Below are positions 7,171 to 15,200 of a stretch of 40,205 nt of DNA, piece after piece. The position numbers were made by a program, and so were the translations under genes. The notes below the pieces were generated by a model that was not told where the DNA came from, searched no databases, and saw only the letters and a program-made list of their open reading frames with translations. Within the stretch, counting starts at the first letter, position 1. Each line of letters begins with the position of its first letter. This DNA is from Opitutus sp. (lineage in GTDB: Bacteria > Verrucomicrobiota > Verrucomicrobiia > Opitutales > Opitutaceae), in assembly GCA_013821985.1 (NCBI GenBank), contig PNJQ01000032.1, forward strand, positions 1 through 40,205, written 5' to 3'.

Positions 7171-9093
7171 ATGGCCAAACTCGAGTCCAAGATTCCCTCC
7201 GGCCCGCTCGCCGACAAGTGGCGCAATCACAAGGCGTCCATCAAGCTCGTCAATCCGGCCAACAAGCGGAAATACGAGATCATCGTCGTCGGCGCCGGCC
7301 TCGCCGGTTCGTCTGCCGCGGCCACGCTCGCCGAGCTGGGCTACAAGGTGAAGAACTTCGTGTTCCATGACAGCCCGCGCCGCGCGCACTCGATCGCCGC
7401 GCAGGGCGGCATCAACGCCGCGAAAAATTACCAGAACGACGGCGATAGCGTGCACCGGCTTTTCTACGACACGATCAAGGGTGGTGACTACCGCGCGCGC
7501 GAGGCCAACGTCCATCGCCTCGCCGAAGTGTCCGTCAACATCATCGATCAATGCGCCGCGCAAGGCGTGCCCTTCGCCCGCGAATACGGCGGCTTGCTCG
7601 CCAACCGCTCGTTCGGTGGCGCGCAGGTTTCCCGCACTTTCTACGCCCGCGGCCAGACTGGCCAGCAGCTCCTCCTCGGGGCCTACAGCGCCCTGATGAA
7701 AATGGTCGGGGCGGGCGGTGTTGAGCTGCACACGAATTCCGAGATGCTCGACCTCGTCCTCGTCGATGGACACGCGAAGGGCATCATCGTGCGCGATCTG
7801 ATCACGGGCGCGATCTCGCGTCACAGCGCGGACGCCGTGATTCTCGCCACGGGCGGCTACGGCAACGTCTTCAATCTCTCGACCTACGCGCGCAATTCGA
7901 ACGCCACCGCGATCTGGCGCGCCTACAAGCGCGGCGCCTGCTTCGGTAACCCGTGCTACACGCAGATCCACCCGACGTGCATTCCCGTGAGCGGCGACTA
8001 TCAGTCGAAGCTCACGCTCATGTCCGAATCCCTGCGCAACGACGGCCGCATCTGGGTGCCGAAGAAGGCCGAGGACGCGAAGAAGGATCCGAACACGATT
8101 CCCGAGGCCGATCGCGATTACTATCTGGAGCGTATCTACCCGAGCTTCGGCAATCTCGCCCCGCGCGACGTTTCCTCGCGCGCTGCGATGCGCATGTGCG
8201 ACGAAGGCCGCGGCGTCGGCGAGTCCGGCCTCGGCGTTTACCTCGATTTCTCCGACGCGATCAAACGCCTCGGCGAAGCCGGCGTGCGCGAACGCTACGG
8301 CAACCTCTTCGACATCTATCACGAGATCACGAACGAGAACGCCTACCAGACGCCGATGCGGATTTTCCCCGCGGTGCACTACACGATGGGCGGCCTCTGG
8401 GTGGACTATAACCTGATGTCCAACATCCCGGGCCTCTTCGTCCTCGGCGAAGCCAACTTCTCCGACCACGGCGCGAATCGCCTCGGCGCCTCCGCGCTGA
8501 TGCAGGGCCTCGCGGACGGCTACTTCGTCATTCCTTACACAATCGGCGATTATCTCGCGGGTCAGAAGCCAGGCTCGCGTCCGAGCACCGACGCTGCGGC
8601 GTTCAAGCAGGCCGAGGACAACATCACCGCGATGACGAAGCGTTTCCTCTCCATCAACGGCAAGGAACCCGTCAGCCACTTCCATCGCCGCCTCGGCAAG
8701 ATCATGTGGGCCGGCTGCGGCATGGCGCGCACCAAGCAGTCGCTCGAAAAGGCGCTCAAGGAAATCCCCGCACTGCGCGAGGAATTCTGGGCCAGCGTCA
8801 AAGTTCCCGGCTCGGCCGATTCGATCAACCAGTCGCTGGAGCAAGCCGGCCGCGTCGCCGACTTCCTCGAACTCGGCGAGCTCATGTGCCTCGACGCGCT
8901 GACGCGCGAGGAGAGCTGCGGCGGCCACTTCCGCGAGGAATACCAATACCCCGACGGCGAGTGCAAACGTGACGACGAGAAGTTCGGCCACGTTGCCGCC
9001 TGGGAGTTCCAAGGCGAAGGCCAGGCCCCGCTCCGCAACACCGAGGCGCTCAACTACGAGTTCACGAAGATGAGCGTGCGGTCTTACAAGTAA
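7171..9093 (+). CDS. sdhA: Succinate dehydrogenase/fumarate reductase flavoprotein subunit
   Basis: The 640-residue catalytic subunit oxidises succinate to fumarate with covalently bound FAD. Visible signatures are the Rossmann loop [15 protein letters not shown] (about 38), [17 protein letters not shown] with the histidine for FAD attachment (about 70), the active-site segment [19 protein letters not shown], and [12 protein letters not shown]. The length and the KADP-like insert around [15 protein letters not shown] are typical of the type-B/Bacteroidota enzyme. The iron-sulfur partner sdhB is not adjacent: an ORF6N-protein gene lies between them, which is unusual for this operon. Confidence 0.97.
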   Translation: MAKLESKIPSGPLADKWRNHKASIKLVNPANKRKYEIIVVGAGLAGSSAAATLAELGYKVKNFVFHDSPRRAHSIAAQGGINAAKNYQNDGDSVHRLFYDTIKGGDYRAREANVHRLAEVSVNIIDQCAAQGVPFAREYGGLLANRSFGGAQVSRTFYARGQTGQQLLLGAYSALMKMVGAGGVELHTNSEMLDLVLVDGHAKGIIVRDLITGAISRHSADAVILATGGYGNVFNLSTYARNSNATAIWRAYKRGACFGNPCYTQIHPTCIPVSGDYQSKLTLMSESLRNDGRIWVPKKAEDAKKDPNTIPEADRDYYLERIYPSFGNLAPRDVSSRAAMRMCDEGRGVGESGLGVYLDFSDAIKRLGEAGVRERYGNLFDIYHEITNENAYQTPMRIFPAVHYTMGGLWVDYNLMSNIPGLFVLGEANFSDHGANRLGASALMQGLADGYFVIPYTIGDYLAGQKPGSRPSTDAAAFKQAEDNITAMTKRFLSINGKEPVSHFHRRLGKIMWAGCGMARTKQSLEKALKEIPALREEFWASVKVPGSADSINQSLEQAGRVADFLELGELMCLDALTREESCGGHFREEYQYPDGECKRDDEKFGHVAAWEFQGEGQAPLRNTEALNYEFTKMSVRSYK

Positions 9094-9124
9094 GCGAACC
9101 GCGCTGCCTCGTTGTCCGAGCATA

Positions 9125-9137
9125 TCCCAACTTGGGA
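9125..9137. promoter_or_regulatory. Small inverted repeat upstream of the ORF6N gene (possible operator)
   Basis: tcccaa-c-ttggga is a perfect 6+1+6 inverted repeat in the 61-base spacer between sdhA and the ORF6N start. It may be bound by the ORF6N protein or another regulator; no promoter boxes of quality are visible. Confidence 0.35.
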
Positions 9138-9154
9138 CATCCTCACCTAATCAC

Positions 9155-9784
9155 ATGAACGCCGCCCTCCTTCCTACCGAGCGAATTGAGCGCCGCGTCC
9201 TGTTGCTGCGAGGCGAGAAGGTGATCTTGGACATGCACCTCGCAGAGCTCTACGAGGTTACGACGGCTGCGTTGAACCAGGCCGTGAAGCGCAACCCCGC
9301 GAGGTTCCCGTCGGACTTTATGTTCGAGGTAACCGACCGCGAAATCGTCCAGATCTTGAGGTCACAATTTGTGACCTCAAGTGAGGAAAAATACCTCAAA
9401 TCGTTGGTTCATAGCGACATTCTGATATCACAATCTGTGATATCAAAGGGCTCTGCCCCCGGCAAAGGTGGCCGCCGCAAAGTGATGAGAGCCTTCACCG
9501 AACAAGGCGTCGCCATGCTCTCCAGCGTTCTCCGCAGCCCTCGCGCCGTCGCCGTGAACATCGAGATCATGCGCACGTTTGTGCGTCTGCGGCAGATGAT
9601 CGCCGGCCACGCCGACCTCGCGCGCAAACTCAGCACGCTCGAGAAAAAATACGACGCGCAATTCAAAGCCGTCTTCGACGCCATCCGCGAATTGATGTCG
9701 CCCGAACCGCTCTCCGATCCCGCCCGTGAGATCGGCTTTCACACCACTCTCAAGAAAACCCGCTCCGCGAAATCCAAAGGCTGA
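9155..9784 (+). CDS. ORF6N-domain DNA-binding protein inserted between sdhA and sdhB
   Basis: A 209-residue protein. It starts with an ORF6N domain (about residues 8-125): [50 protein letters not shown], then [20 protein letters not shown] and [16 protein letters not shown] lysine-rich coiled C-terminus follows. ORF6N belongs with KilA-N/BRO domains found in phages and mobile DNA and is thought to bind DNA. The conserved LRSQ..TSS loop is expanded here: [10 protein letters not shown] is followed 22 residues later by the related [10 protein letters not shown]. Both are encoded on DNA palindromes. The gene ends 5 bases before sdhB and so would be co-transcribed with sdh. It is probably an acquired regulator; its target is unknown. 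Confidence 0.85.
   Translation: MNAALLPTERIERRVLLLRGEKVILDMHLAELYEVTTAALNQAVKRNPARFPSDFMFEVTDREIVQILRSQFVTSSEEKYLKSLVHSDILISQSVISKGSAPGKGGRRKVMRAFTEQGVAMLSSVLRSPRAVAVNIEIMRTFVRLRQMIAGHADLARKLSTLEKKYDAQFKAVFDAIRELMSPEPLSDPAREIGFHTTLKKTRSAKSKG
9355..9381. repeat. 27-base palindrome inside the ORF6N gene, copy 1
   Basis: Thirteen-base perfect arms (cttgaggtcacaa/ttgtgacctcaag) flank a single central t. It encodes part of [10 protein letters not shown] related palindrome lies exactly 66 bases further on. Confidence 0.85.
9423..9445. repeat. 23-base palindrome inside the ORF6N gene, copy 2
   Basis: Ten-base perfect arms tgatatcaca/tgtgatatca flank atc. Centre and flanks match copy 1 (consensus tga-rtcaca-nnn-tgtgay-tca). 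The centres are 66 bases apart, so both occupy the same reading-frame phase. Confidence 0.8.
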
Positions 9785-9789
9785 TTCCC

Positions 9790-10608
9790 ATGGTCGCACA
9801 CGCACCCGCCTCCAAGAAACTCTTCAACGTCACCCTCCGCGTCTGGCGCCAGCCCGATGCCAAGAGCCCGGGCCAGTTCGTCGACTACCCGGCGAAGGAC
9901 GTGAATCCCGACATGTCGTTCCTCGAGCTGCTCGACGTCGTGAACGACACGCTCACGCGCCAAGGCGAGGACCCGATCGCGTTCGCGCACGACTGTCGCG
10001 AAGGCATCTGCGGCACCTGCTCGTGCACGATCAACGGCAAGCCGCACGGTCCCGGCCGCGGCATCGCGACCTGCCAGACCTACATGCGCAGCTTCCAGGA
10101 AGGCGACGTCATCGTCGTCGAGCCGTTCCGCGCGCACTCGTTCCCGGTGCAGAAGGACCTGATCACCGACCGTTCCGCGTTCGACAAGATTCAGCAGGCG
10201 GGCGGCTTCATCTCCGTCCGCACCGGCGCCGCGCCGGATGCGAACAGCATTCCCGTGCCGAAGGAAGACGCCGACCTCGCGATGGACGCCGCGCAATGCA
10301 TCCAATGCGGCGCGTGCGTCGCGGCGTGCAAGAACGCCAGCGCGATGCTCTTCGTCGCCGCCAAGGTTTCGCAGTTCTCGCTGCTCCCGCAAGGCCAGCC
10401 CGAACGCGAACGCCGCGTGCTCAACATGGTCTCGACAATGGATGCGCTCGGCTTCGGCAACTGCACGAATCAATACGAGTGCAGCGCCGTGTGCCCCAAG
10501 CTCATCTCGCACGACTTCATCGCGCGCCTGAATCGCGAATACGTCCGCGCGCTTGTGAAGACGAAGTTCAAGCCTGTCTCCAACGCCGCCGGCGGCGGTG
10601 CCGGCTGA
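9790..10608 (+). CDS. sdhB: Succinate dehydrogenase/fumarate reductase iron-sulfur subunit
   Basis: A 272-residue subunit that carries electrons from the flavin to the quinone site through three Fe-S clusters. The plant-type [2Fe-2S] ligands are in [11 protein letters not shown] plus the later TCQTYM cysteine. The [4Fe-4S] and [3Fe-4S] ligands are in [11 protein letters not shown] and [12 protein letters not shown]. The spelling and length fit type-B enzymes that pair with a single cytochrome b subunit. The ATG at 9790 follows the ORF6N stop by 5 bases, through ttccc and with no Shine-Dalgarno. A strong terminator follows the stop by 27 bases and closes the sdh transcript. Confidence 0.96.
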   Translation: MVAHAPASKKLFNVTLRVWRQPDAKSPGQFVDYPAKDVNPDMSFLELLDVVNDTLTRQGEDPIAFAHDCREGICGTCSCTINGKPHGPGRGIATCQTYMRSFQEGDVIVVEPFRAHSFPVQKDLITDRSAFDKIQQAGGFISVRTGAAPDANSIPVPKEDADLAMDAAQCIQCGACVAACKNASAMLFVAAKVSQFSLLPQGQPERERRVLNMVSTMDALGFGNCTNQYECSAVCPKLISHDFIARLNREYVRALVKTKFKPVSNAAGGGAG

Positions 10609-10635
10609 GTGGGCCCCAGTTTAATTTTTCTGGAG

Positions 10636-10662
10636 CGGCGCGGTGCAATCCGCGCCGTTTTT
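10636..10662 (+). terminator. Rho-independent terminator after sdhB
   Basis: An 8-bp stem cggcgcgg/ccgcgccg with loop tgcaat is followed by ttttt. Confidence 0.88.
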
Positions 10663-10678
10663 CATCTCCGCACGCCGG

Positions 10679-11929
10679 TTACTTCAAGGAGCTCGGGCGC
10701 TTGACTGCGGCATTGAACATCGCGCCGAGCCAGGGGAGTTGATCCTCGGGCAGTTCCTTGCGGATCAGAATTCCTTCGCAGTAATCTCGCACGGTTTTGT
10801 GTTGCTCGATGTTGCTTCGCAGCGACCACACGGCCGCTCGGAACGTGGCGGATTTGTAGGCGTCGCTCGGAATGGGAAACGGCTTGGGGTCGGATTTTCC
10901 GTAATCATCGAGCGCGTCCTTGAACGGGTGAAACGCAAGAAAGCCAGTCAGCTCGTGCAACGGAGCAAAGCGGGCCGAGGCGAAAAAGCGTCCCCACAGC
11001 ACGTCGAGATAAGAAGGAGTGAGTGGTCCGACTGCGGCCGTGGGCCAGACCGTGGGGGCGTGAGCCGCGACGCCGGCGCGGATAGAGACAGGAAGCTCGG
11101 CGATAAATTTAGGATCGTCGCGCTTGGCGTAGGCGAGTGCGACGGCCAGCAATTCGCGCTCCCGTCCCATGGCGTGTTCGAGTCGCGCCACAAAATGCGG
11201 CAGCAGCCACGCGTTGTCCGCCAGGACCTGTTCGACGAAGCCGAGCCAGGCGCCGTCTTCGTGGTCAGGTCTCGGTTTGCGATTTGACGGGGGCTGGGCG
11301 GCGACATGCCGAAAGGCCGCGAGCAACTCATGCGGCACCGGACGAAGATGGTAGCGCATGAGCCATTGTCCGATTTCCGTGTCCGCCGGCAGGGGTGCGG
11401 CGAGAATTTCGTTATCGACCACGTTGAACTTCACCGCGTGCTGCGCCGTAGCGCCGCTGACTTTGTCCGTCGCTTCCACCTTGATCGTCCACTCGCCCAG
11501 GGCGTCCTCTTTTTCCGCCACCCAACCGATGTAGTCGGCGGCTTTGCGCACTTGCTGCGCATTGCCGAGGGCGAGGCGCGGAATGAGTCGCAGTTCGTCG
11601 CTGGCCGCTCCCGGCGAGCCGTCCGGGCGAATGGAACGGACGCGGTAACTCGCCTCCGCGAAACCGTCGCCGCTCAATGCAAATCCCGTTGTGAAGACGA
11701 GCACGTGCACAGGTTGTCCGCGCAACACCGTGCCCACGCCGGCCGTCGCCGGGCCGCGGCCATTCGGCGTGCGCGCCCAAATATCGTCGTGCGCATGTTG
11801 GACGGTGGGAACAACGAGGACACTGAACGCTGCCGGGGGCCGTGAAACTTCGTTGGCCGTCGCCTGGGGAGCCAGACTCCACGCCGCCAGAACCGCCACC
11901 GATAGCATCGTCGAAGACATTGCGTTCAT
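10679..11929 (-). CDS. Secreted protein of unknown function
   Basis: A 416-residue protein that I do not recognise. It starts with a signal peptide (MNAMSSTMLSVAVLAAWSL, cleavage after about residue 25). The N-terminal half looks beta-rich, with a segment like an accessory Ig-type domain (VHVLVFTTGFALSGDG, EWTIKVEATDKVSGATAQHAVKF). The second half is helical and Trp-rich (AWLGFVEQVLADNAWLLPHF, SYLDVLWGRFFASARF). No catalytic motif is evident. The start is the ATG at 11929; another, seven codons upstream, would add polar residues before the signal. The gene converges on sdhB. Its promoter would lie in the spacer shared with the small plus-strand gene at 12133. Confidence 0.75.
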   Translation of the reverse strand: MNAMSSTMLSVAVLAAWSLAPQATANEVSRPPAAFSVLVVPTVQHAHDDIWARTPNGRGPATAGVGTVLRGQPVHVLVFTTGFALSGDGFAEASYRVRSIRPDGSPGAASDELRLIPRLALGNAQQVRKAADYIGWVAEKEDALGEWTIKVEATDKVSGATAQHAVKFNVVDNEILAAPLPADTEIGQWLMRYHLRPVPHELLAAFRHVAAQPPSNRKPRPDHEDGAWLGFVEQVLADNAWLLPHFVARLEHAMGRERELLAVALAYAKRDDPKFIAELPVSIRAGVAAHAPTVWPTAAVGPLTPSYLDVLWGRFFASARFAPLHELTGFLAFHPFKDALDDYGKSDPKPFPIPSDAYKSATFRAAVWSLRSNIEQHKTVRDYCEGILIRKELPEDQLPWLGAMFNAAVKRPSSLK

Positions 11930-12132
11930 GTTGGTTTGGCGTTGGACCAATGCGGTCCCGAGTTTGGGAAAGCGTGCGACGAATTCGATGCAAATCCCGG
12001 CTCACCGATCGCCCATTTATCCAGCGCGCTTGCCGGCTGTCCGCGGTCAGCGACCTGCGGCCCCGGCACTTGTGCGATTCTGCAACTTTCGCGCGGCCTC
12101 GCGGGTTCTTCCGACATCAACCTGATCCTCCT

Positions 12133-12375
12133 ATGAAAACCGCTCTTTTCTCCCTCCTCGCCGCGACTCTCCTGAGTCTCGTTTCCTCTGCGAGCGGTCG
12201 TGCCTTCGACGCCGCCGATTTTATCTCCGTCCTCTTCGTCACCGGTCTCGTCGCCTGGACGCTTGAGCAATACTCGCGTCCGGTGCGGAGCCTGACCCTT
12301 GCCCGGCCCATCCGCCTTCCGGCATCTCTCGGTGTCCGTCACATCGAGAAGCAAGCCGGCCGGCTTGCCGCCTGA
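12133..12375 (+). CDS. Small secreted or membrane protein, 80 residues
   Basis: The frame from the ATG at 12133 begins with a signal-like segment (MKTALFSLLAATLLSLVSSA). A second hydrophobic stretch follows (DFISVLFVTGLVAWTLEQYS), then a basic C-terminus (RPVRSLTLARPIRLPASLG). The pyrimidine-rich leader (gatcctcct) is like that of other genes here, and a good terminator follows 20 bases after the stop; both support a real gene. The family is not recognised. One or two membrane passes are likely. The frame is open upstream to 11842, but that part looks non-coding. Confidence 0.65.
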   Translation: MKTALFSLLAATLLSLVSSASGRAFDAADFISVLFVTGLVAWTLEQYSRPVRSLTLARPIRLPASLGVRHIEKQAGRLAA

Positions 12376-12394
12376 GGGCGAACGGATTTCGGGC

Positions 12395-12427
12395 GGCGGC
12401 GCCGGGGCAACCCGGTGCCGCCTTTTT
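12395..12427 (+). terminator. Rho-independent terminator after the small membrane protein
   Basis: A 12-bp stem ggcggcgccggg/cccggtgccgcc (one G-T pair) with a gcaa tetraloop is followed by ttttt. It abuts the stop of the convergent lipoprotein gene; only the plus strand has a T run. Confidence 0.9.
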
Positions 12428-12851
12428 ATTTCACTTCCACCGTGCCGCGCGCCGAGAGCTTCGAGGTCTCGTTGCGATCTCCCCAGAGCACGAGCACGAG
12501 CCGCGACTCCAAACGATACGACGTGCTGCCACCGGACAGCGTCGCGCTCTTTTCCAGTTTGAGCGCGCCGGTGTGCAATCCGACCGTCTGCGACGGCAGA
12601 CCCATCGGCTTGGTGATCTCGAGCGTGCCGACGGCGCGATCGCCGAGATAAATTTGATGCGTCGCACTCGCGACATTGTAGGAAACAGTGTTGGGGTTCA
12701 CGAGGCGCACGGTGGCCACGGCCGAGCCGTCGCTCTGGCGCTCGACCGATTGCAGTTCGATCGCGAGGCCCGCCATGCCGGCCGAGGTGTTGCTGCAACC
12801 GGCGACGAGCAACGCACCGAGGCAGCACAGAGAGAGGAGAAAGTTTTTCAT
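12426..12851 (-). CDS. LEA14-like (WHy-domain) lipoprotein
   Basis: A 141-residue predicted lipoprotein. MKNFLLSLCCLGALLVAGC carries a lipobox with the acylated cysteine at about 19. A single beta-sandwich domain follows, with the LEA14/WHy pattern: FGLxxV-like start (AIELQSVERQSDGSAVATVRL), the NPNTVSYNVASATHQIYLGD core typical of this family, and GTLEITKPMGLPSQT. WHy domains occur in desiccation- and stress-related proteins. The start at 12851 is the only Met that gives a signal; the frame is open far upstream, but that is a shadow of the next gene. It lies 41 bases downstream of the multi-pass membrane protein gene, probably in the same transcript. Confidence 0.82.
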   Translation of the reverse strand: MKNFLLSLCCLGALLVAGCSNTSAGMAGLAIELQSVERQSDGSAVATVRLVNPNTVSYNVASATHQIYLGDRAVGTLEITKPMGLPSQTVGLHTGALKLEKSATLSGGSTSYRLESRLVLVLWGDRNETSKLSARGTVEVK

Positions 12852-12892
12852 CGAGGAGGGGAGTGTGAAGCGGGGGGTCGATGCGGCAAGGT

Positions 12893-13543
12893 TTACTCTG
12901 CGTCCTCTTTTCCGGCCTTTCTTTTCTTTCCGCCGCCGCTCTTGCCGCCGGCGATTTCGAATTGTGCGATGGCGCCGACCGCGGCGAGGACGAGGACGGC
13001 GGGAAACAGCCAGGTATTGTTGTCGATCAGAGCAGGCAGGTTCTGCGGCTGCTGAAAATAAAACAACCAGTCGATCTGGCTCGTGAAATACGTCAGCGCC
13101 AGGATTGCGCGGAACGAGCCGAGCAGCGCCGTCGCGAGAACGATGAGAACTTTCTGCAGCTTCACCGCCACGAAACCGCCGATCACGCCGACCACGACCG
13201 AGGCGAGCAGCGCCACGCCGTGATTGAAGTGCGCGAGCAACAGCATCGCGAGCGTTGCGCCAAAGCCGAAGCCCGCGATGAACACCGCGGCGAGATACAG
13301 CAGGAACGCCAATCCCGCGCCGAGCAATGCGCCGATGAACACGCCGGCCAGCTCCGCGCCGCCCGCCAAGCCCGCGGTCTGCGCCGCCAGTTGGCCGAGC
13401 AGCGCGCCGATCACGGCGCCGAGGACGGCGACAGTGACCTTGAAAATCTTGTAGCCGAAAAAACAGTCGAGCAGCCCCCAGACGAGAGCTGCGACCGAGA
13501 TCCACGGATACAAGTCCTGGTCGATGTGCACGGCGGCAACCAA
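12893..13543 (-). CDS. Multi-pass membrane protein, DUF4203/TMEM198-like
   Basis: A 216-residue protein with about six or seven hydrophobic helices and glycine-zipper patterns (VLGAVIGALLGQL, GVFIGALLGAGLAF, VVVGVIGGFVAVKL). This is the layout of DUF4203/TMEM198-type proteins, whose molecular function is unknown. The C-terminus is cytosolic and lysine-rich (GGKSGGGKKRKAGKE). The TYFTSQIDWLFYF loop and the FQQPQNLPALIDNNTWLFP insert set it apart from a simple six-helix protein. It starts 24 bases after the stop of the upstream AbgT gene and precedes the LEA-type lipoprotein. Confidence 0.75.
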   Translation of the reverse strand: MVAAVHIDQDLYPWISVAALVWGLLDCFFGYKIFKVTVAVLGAVIGALLGQLAAQTAGLAGGAELAGVFIGALLGAGLAFLLYLAAVFIAGFGFGATLAMLLLAHFNHGVALLASVVVGVIGGFVAVKLQKVLIVLATALLGSFRAILALTYFTSQIDWLFYFQQPQNLPALIDNNTWLFPAVLVLAAVGAIAQFEIAGGKSGGGKKRKAGKEDAE

Positions 13544-13567
13544 GCGCGGCGCACCCTGCCACGCAAC

Positions 13568-15112
13568 CTACTTTGCGAGGAAGAGCGGGGCGTCGGGACC
13601 CATCGGAACGCCGAGCATGATCCACGCGATGAGCACGATCGTCCACGCGATCACGAACGTGAAAGTGTAGGGCAGCATTGTCGCGATCAACGTGCCGATG
13701 CCGGCCTTCGGATCGTATTTGTGGGCGAAGGTGAGGATCAGCGGGAAGTAGCTGAGCAGGGGAGTAATGATGTTCGTCACGCTGTCCCCCACGCGAAACG
13801 CGCCTTGCACCAGTTCGGGCGAATAGCCGAGCAGCATGAACATCGGCACGAACACCGGAGCGAGCAGCGCCCACTTCGCCGAAGCGCTCGAGATGAGAAT
13901 GTTCACCGTGCCCGCGAAGATGATCACGGCGATCATCAACACGATGGGCATGTCCTGCAGACCGAGTTTTTGGATGAAATCAGCTCCGCTGACCGCGGTG
14001 ATGATGCCGAGATTCGTCCAGTTGAAATACGAGATGAACTGCGCCGCAAAAAATGCCAGGACGATGAACGACGCCATCGACTTCATCGTCTGCGTCATGC
14101 CGGCCGCGATGTGGTGGTCGTTCTTAATCGTGCCGGCGGCAATGCCATAGGCGACGCCCGGCAGCAGGCCGAAGATAAAAATGAATGTCACCAAGCCGCG
14201 CATGAGGATCGAGTCCTTGAAGTCCGGGTGCCGGGGATCCATCAAAAAGCCGCCGGCCGGCAACACGCCCCACAAGACAATCGCGATCAAGACGAGCACG
14301 GTGACCAGCGCCGCCCACAGCCCGCGCTTCTCCTCCCGCGACAGCGGCTTCAGTTCCTCACGCGTTGCGTCGCCGGAATAATCACCGAGCCGCGGCGCGA
14401 CAATCTTCTCGGTCACCCAAGTGCCCGCCGCGGTGATGAAAAACGTGGAGGCGACCATGAAATAGTAGTTCGCCGTCGCGGCGACCTTGTAGCCGGGATC
14501 GACGATCTGGGCGGCCGCTTCCGTGAGACCGGCGAGCAGCACGTCCACCGAGCCGACGAGCAGGTTCGCGCTGTAACCGCCGGAAACGCCCGCGAAGGCC
14601 GCCGCGAGTCCGAGAAACGGATGCCGCCCCAGCGCATGGTAAAGCGCGGCGGCGAGCGGGATGAGCAGCACATAGCCAACTTCGCTGCCGGCGTTCGACA
14701 TCACTGCCGCGAACACCACCATCGGCGTGATCAGCCTTCGCGGTGAAGCGAGGACGACGAGCCGGAGCATCGCGCCCATCAGGCCGGAGTATTCCGCGAT
14801 GCCGATGCCGAGCAGACACGTGAGCGAAATACCGAGCGGCGGATAATTGAGGAAGTTCCGCACGGCCTCGAGAATCATCCGGTGCAGGCCTTCGATCGAC
14901 AGCAGGTTGACCACGCCCACCGCTTTGCCCGTGGCGGGATGAGTCACCGCGACCTCGGCGGCGTGCAACACGCCCGATAGGATCACGACCAGCACCGCGA
15001 GTCCGGCAAACAGCGTCGCCGGATGTGGCAACGCGTTGCCGGCGCGCTCCACGCCGTTGAGAAAACGCTGGAAAAACGAAGCGGACACCGGTGCGATGGA
15101 GGAGGATTTCAT
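13568..15112 (-). CDS. AbgT-family transporter, copy 1
   Basis: A 514-residue, strongly hydrophobic permease of the AbgT family (E. coli AbgT takes up p-aminobenzoyl-glutamate; MtrF and YdaH export sulfonamide-type antimetabolites). Family features are VTHPATGKAVGVVNLLS, the re-entrant GGYSANLLVGSVD loop (about residue 175), FFAAQFISYFNWTNLG, SSASAKWALLAPVFVPMFML, and SVTNIITPLLSYFPL near the end. The start is the ATG at 15112 (MKSSSIAP); 47 extra upstream codons lie across the spacer and look non-coding. It is a tandem paralog of the gene immediately upstream, 88 bases away, with the same motifs throughout. Direction of transport and substrate cannot be told. Confidence 0.92.
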   Translation of the reverse strand: MKSSSIAPVSASFFQRFLNGVERAGNALPHPATLFAGLAVLVVILSGVLHAAEVAVTHPATGKAVGVVNLLSIEGLHRMILEAVRNFLNYPPLGISLTCLLGIGIAEYSGLMGAMLRLVVLASPRRLITPMVVFAAVMSNAGSEVGYVLLIPLAAALYHALGRHPFLGLAAAFAGVSGGYSANLLVGSVDVLLAGLTEAAAQIVDPGYKVAATANYYFMVASTFFITAAGTWVTEKIVAPRLGDYSGDATREELKPLSREEKRGLWAALVTVLVLIAIVLWGVLPAGGFLMDPRHPDFKDSILMRGLVTFIFIFGLLPGVAYGIAAGTIKNDHHIAAGMTQTMKSMASFIVLAFFAAQFISYFNWTNLGIITAVSGADFIQKLGLQDMPIVLMIAVIIFAGTVNILISSASAKWALLAPVFVPMFMLLGYSPELVQGAFRVGDSVTNIITPLLSYFPLILTFAHKYDPKAGIGTLIATMLPYTFTFVIAWTIVLIAWIMLGVPMGPDAPLFLAK

Positions 15113-15200
15113 GAACGATGAAGTTGAGATGCGTCGGAGAAACGAATGCAGGTCGGCTTCGAACGGGAGACGGCGGGCCCCGGCCTTGGCTCGGCCGAAA

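Noticed and set aside
6364..9123. A 919-codon open frame on the minus strand opposite sdhC and sdhA
   Set aside because: It is fully antisense to two well-identified genes. Its composition (Arg/Val/Glu/Ala-rich, no domain) is that of a shadow frame caused by GC-rich codon use.
12426..13874. A 482-codon minus-strand frame extending the LEA-type lipoprotein upstream
   Set aside because: The part above 12851 overlaps the DUF4203 gene in another frame and would hide the lipoprotein signal; only the last 141 codons are accepted.
12881..14746. A 621-codon plus-strand frame over the DUF4203 and AbgT genes
   Set aside because: The product is extremely rich in Arg, Glu, Asp, His and Gln without hydrophobic core; it mirrors the membrane-protein codons on the other strand.
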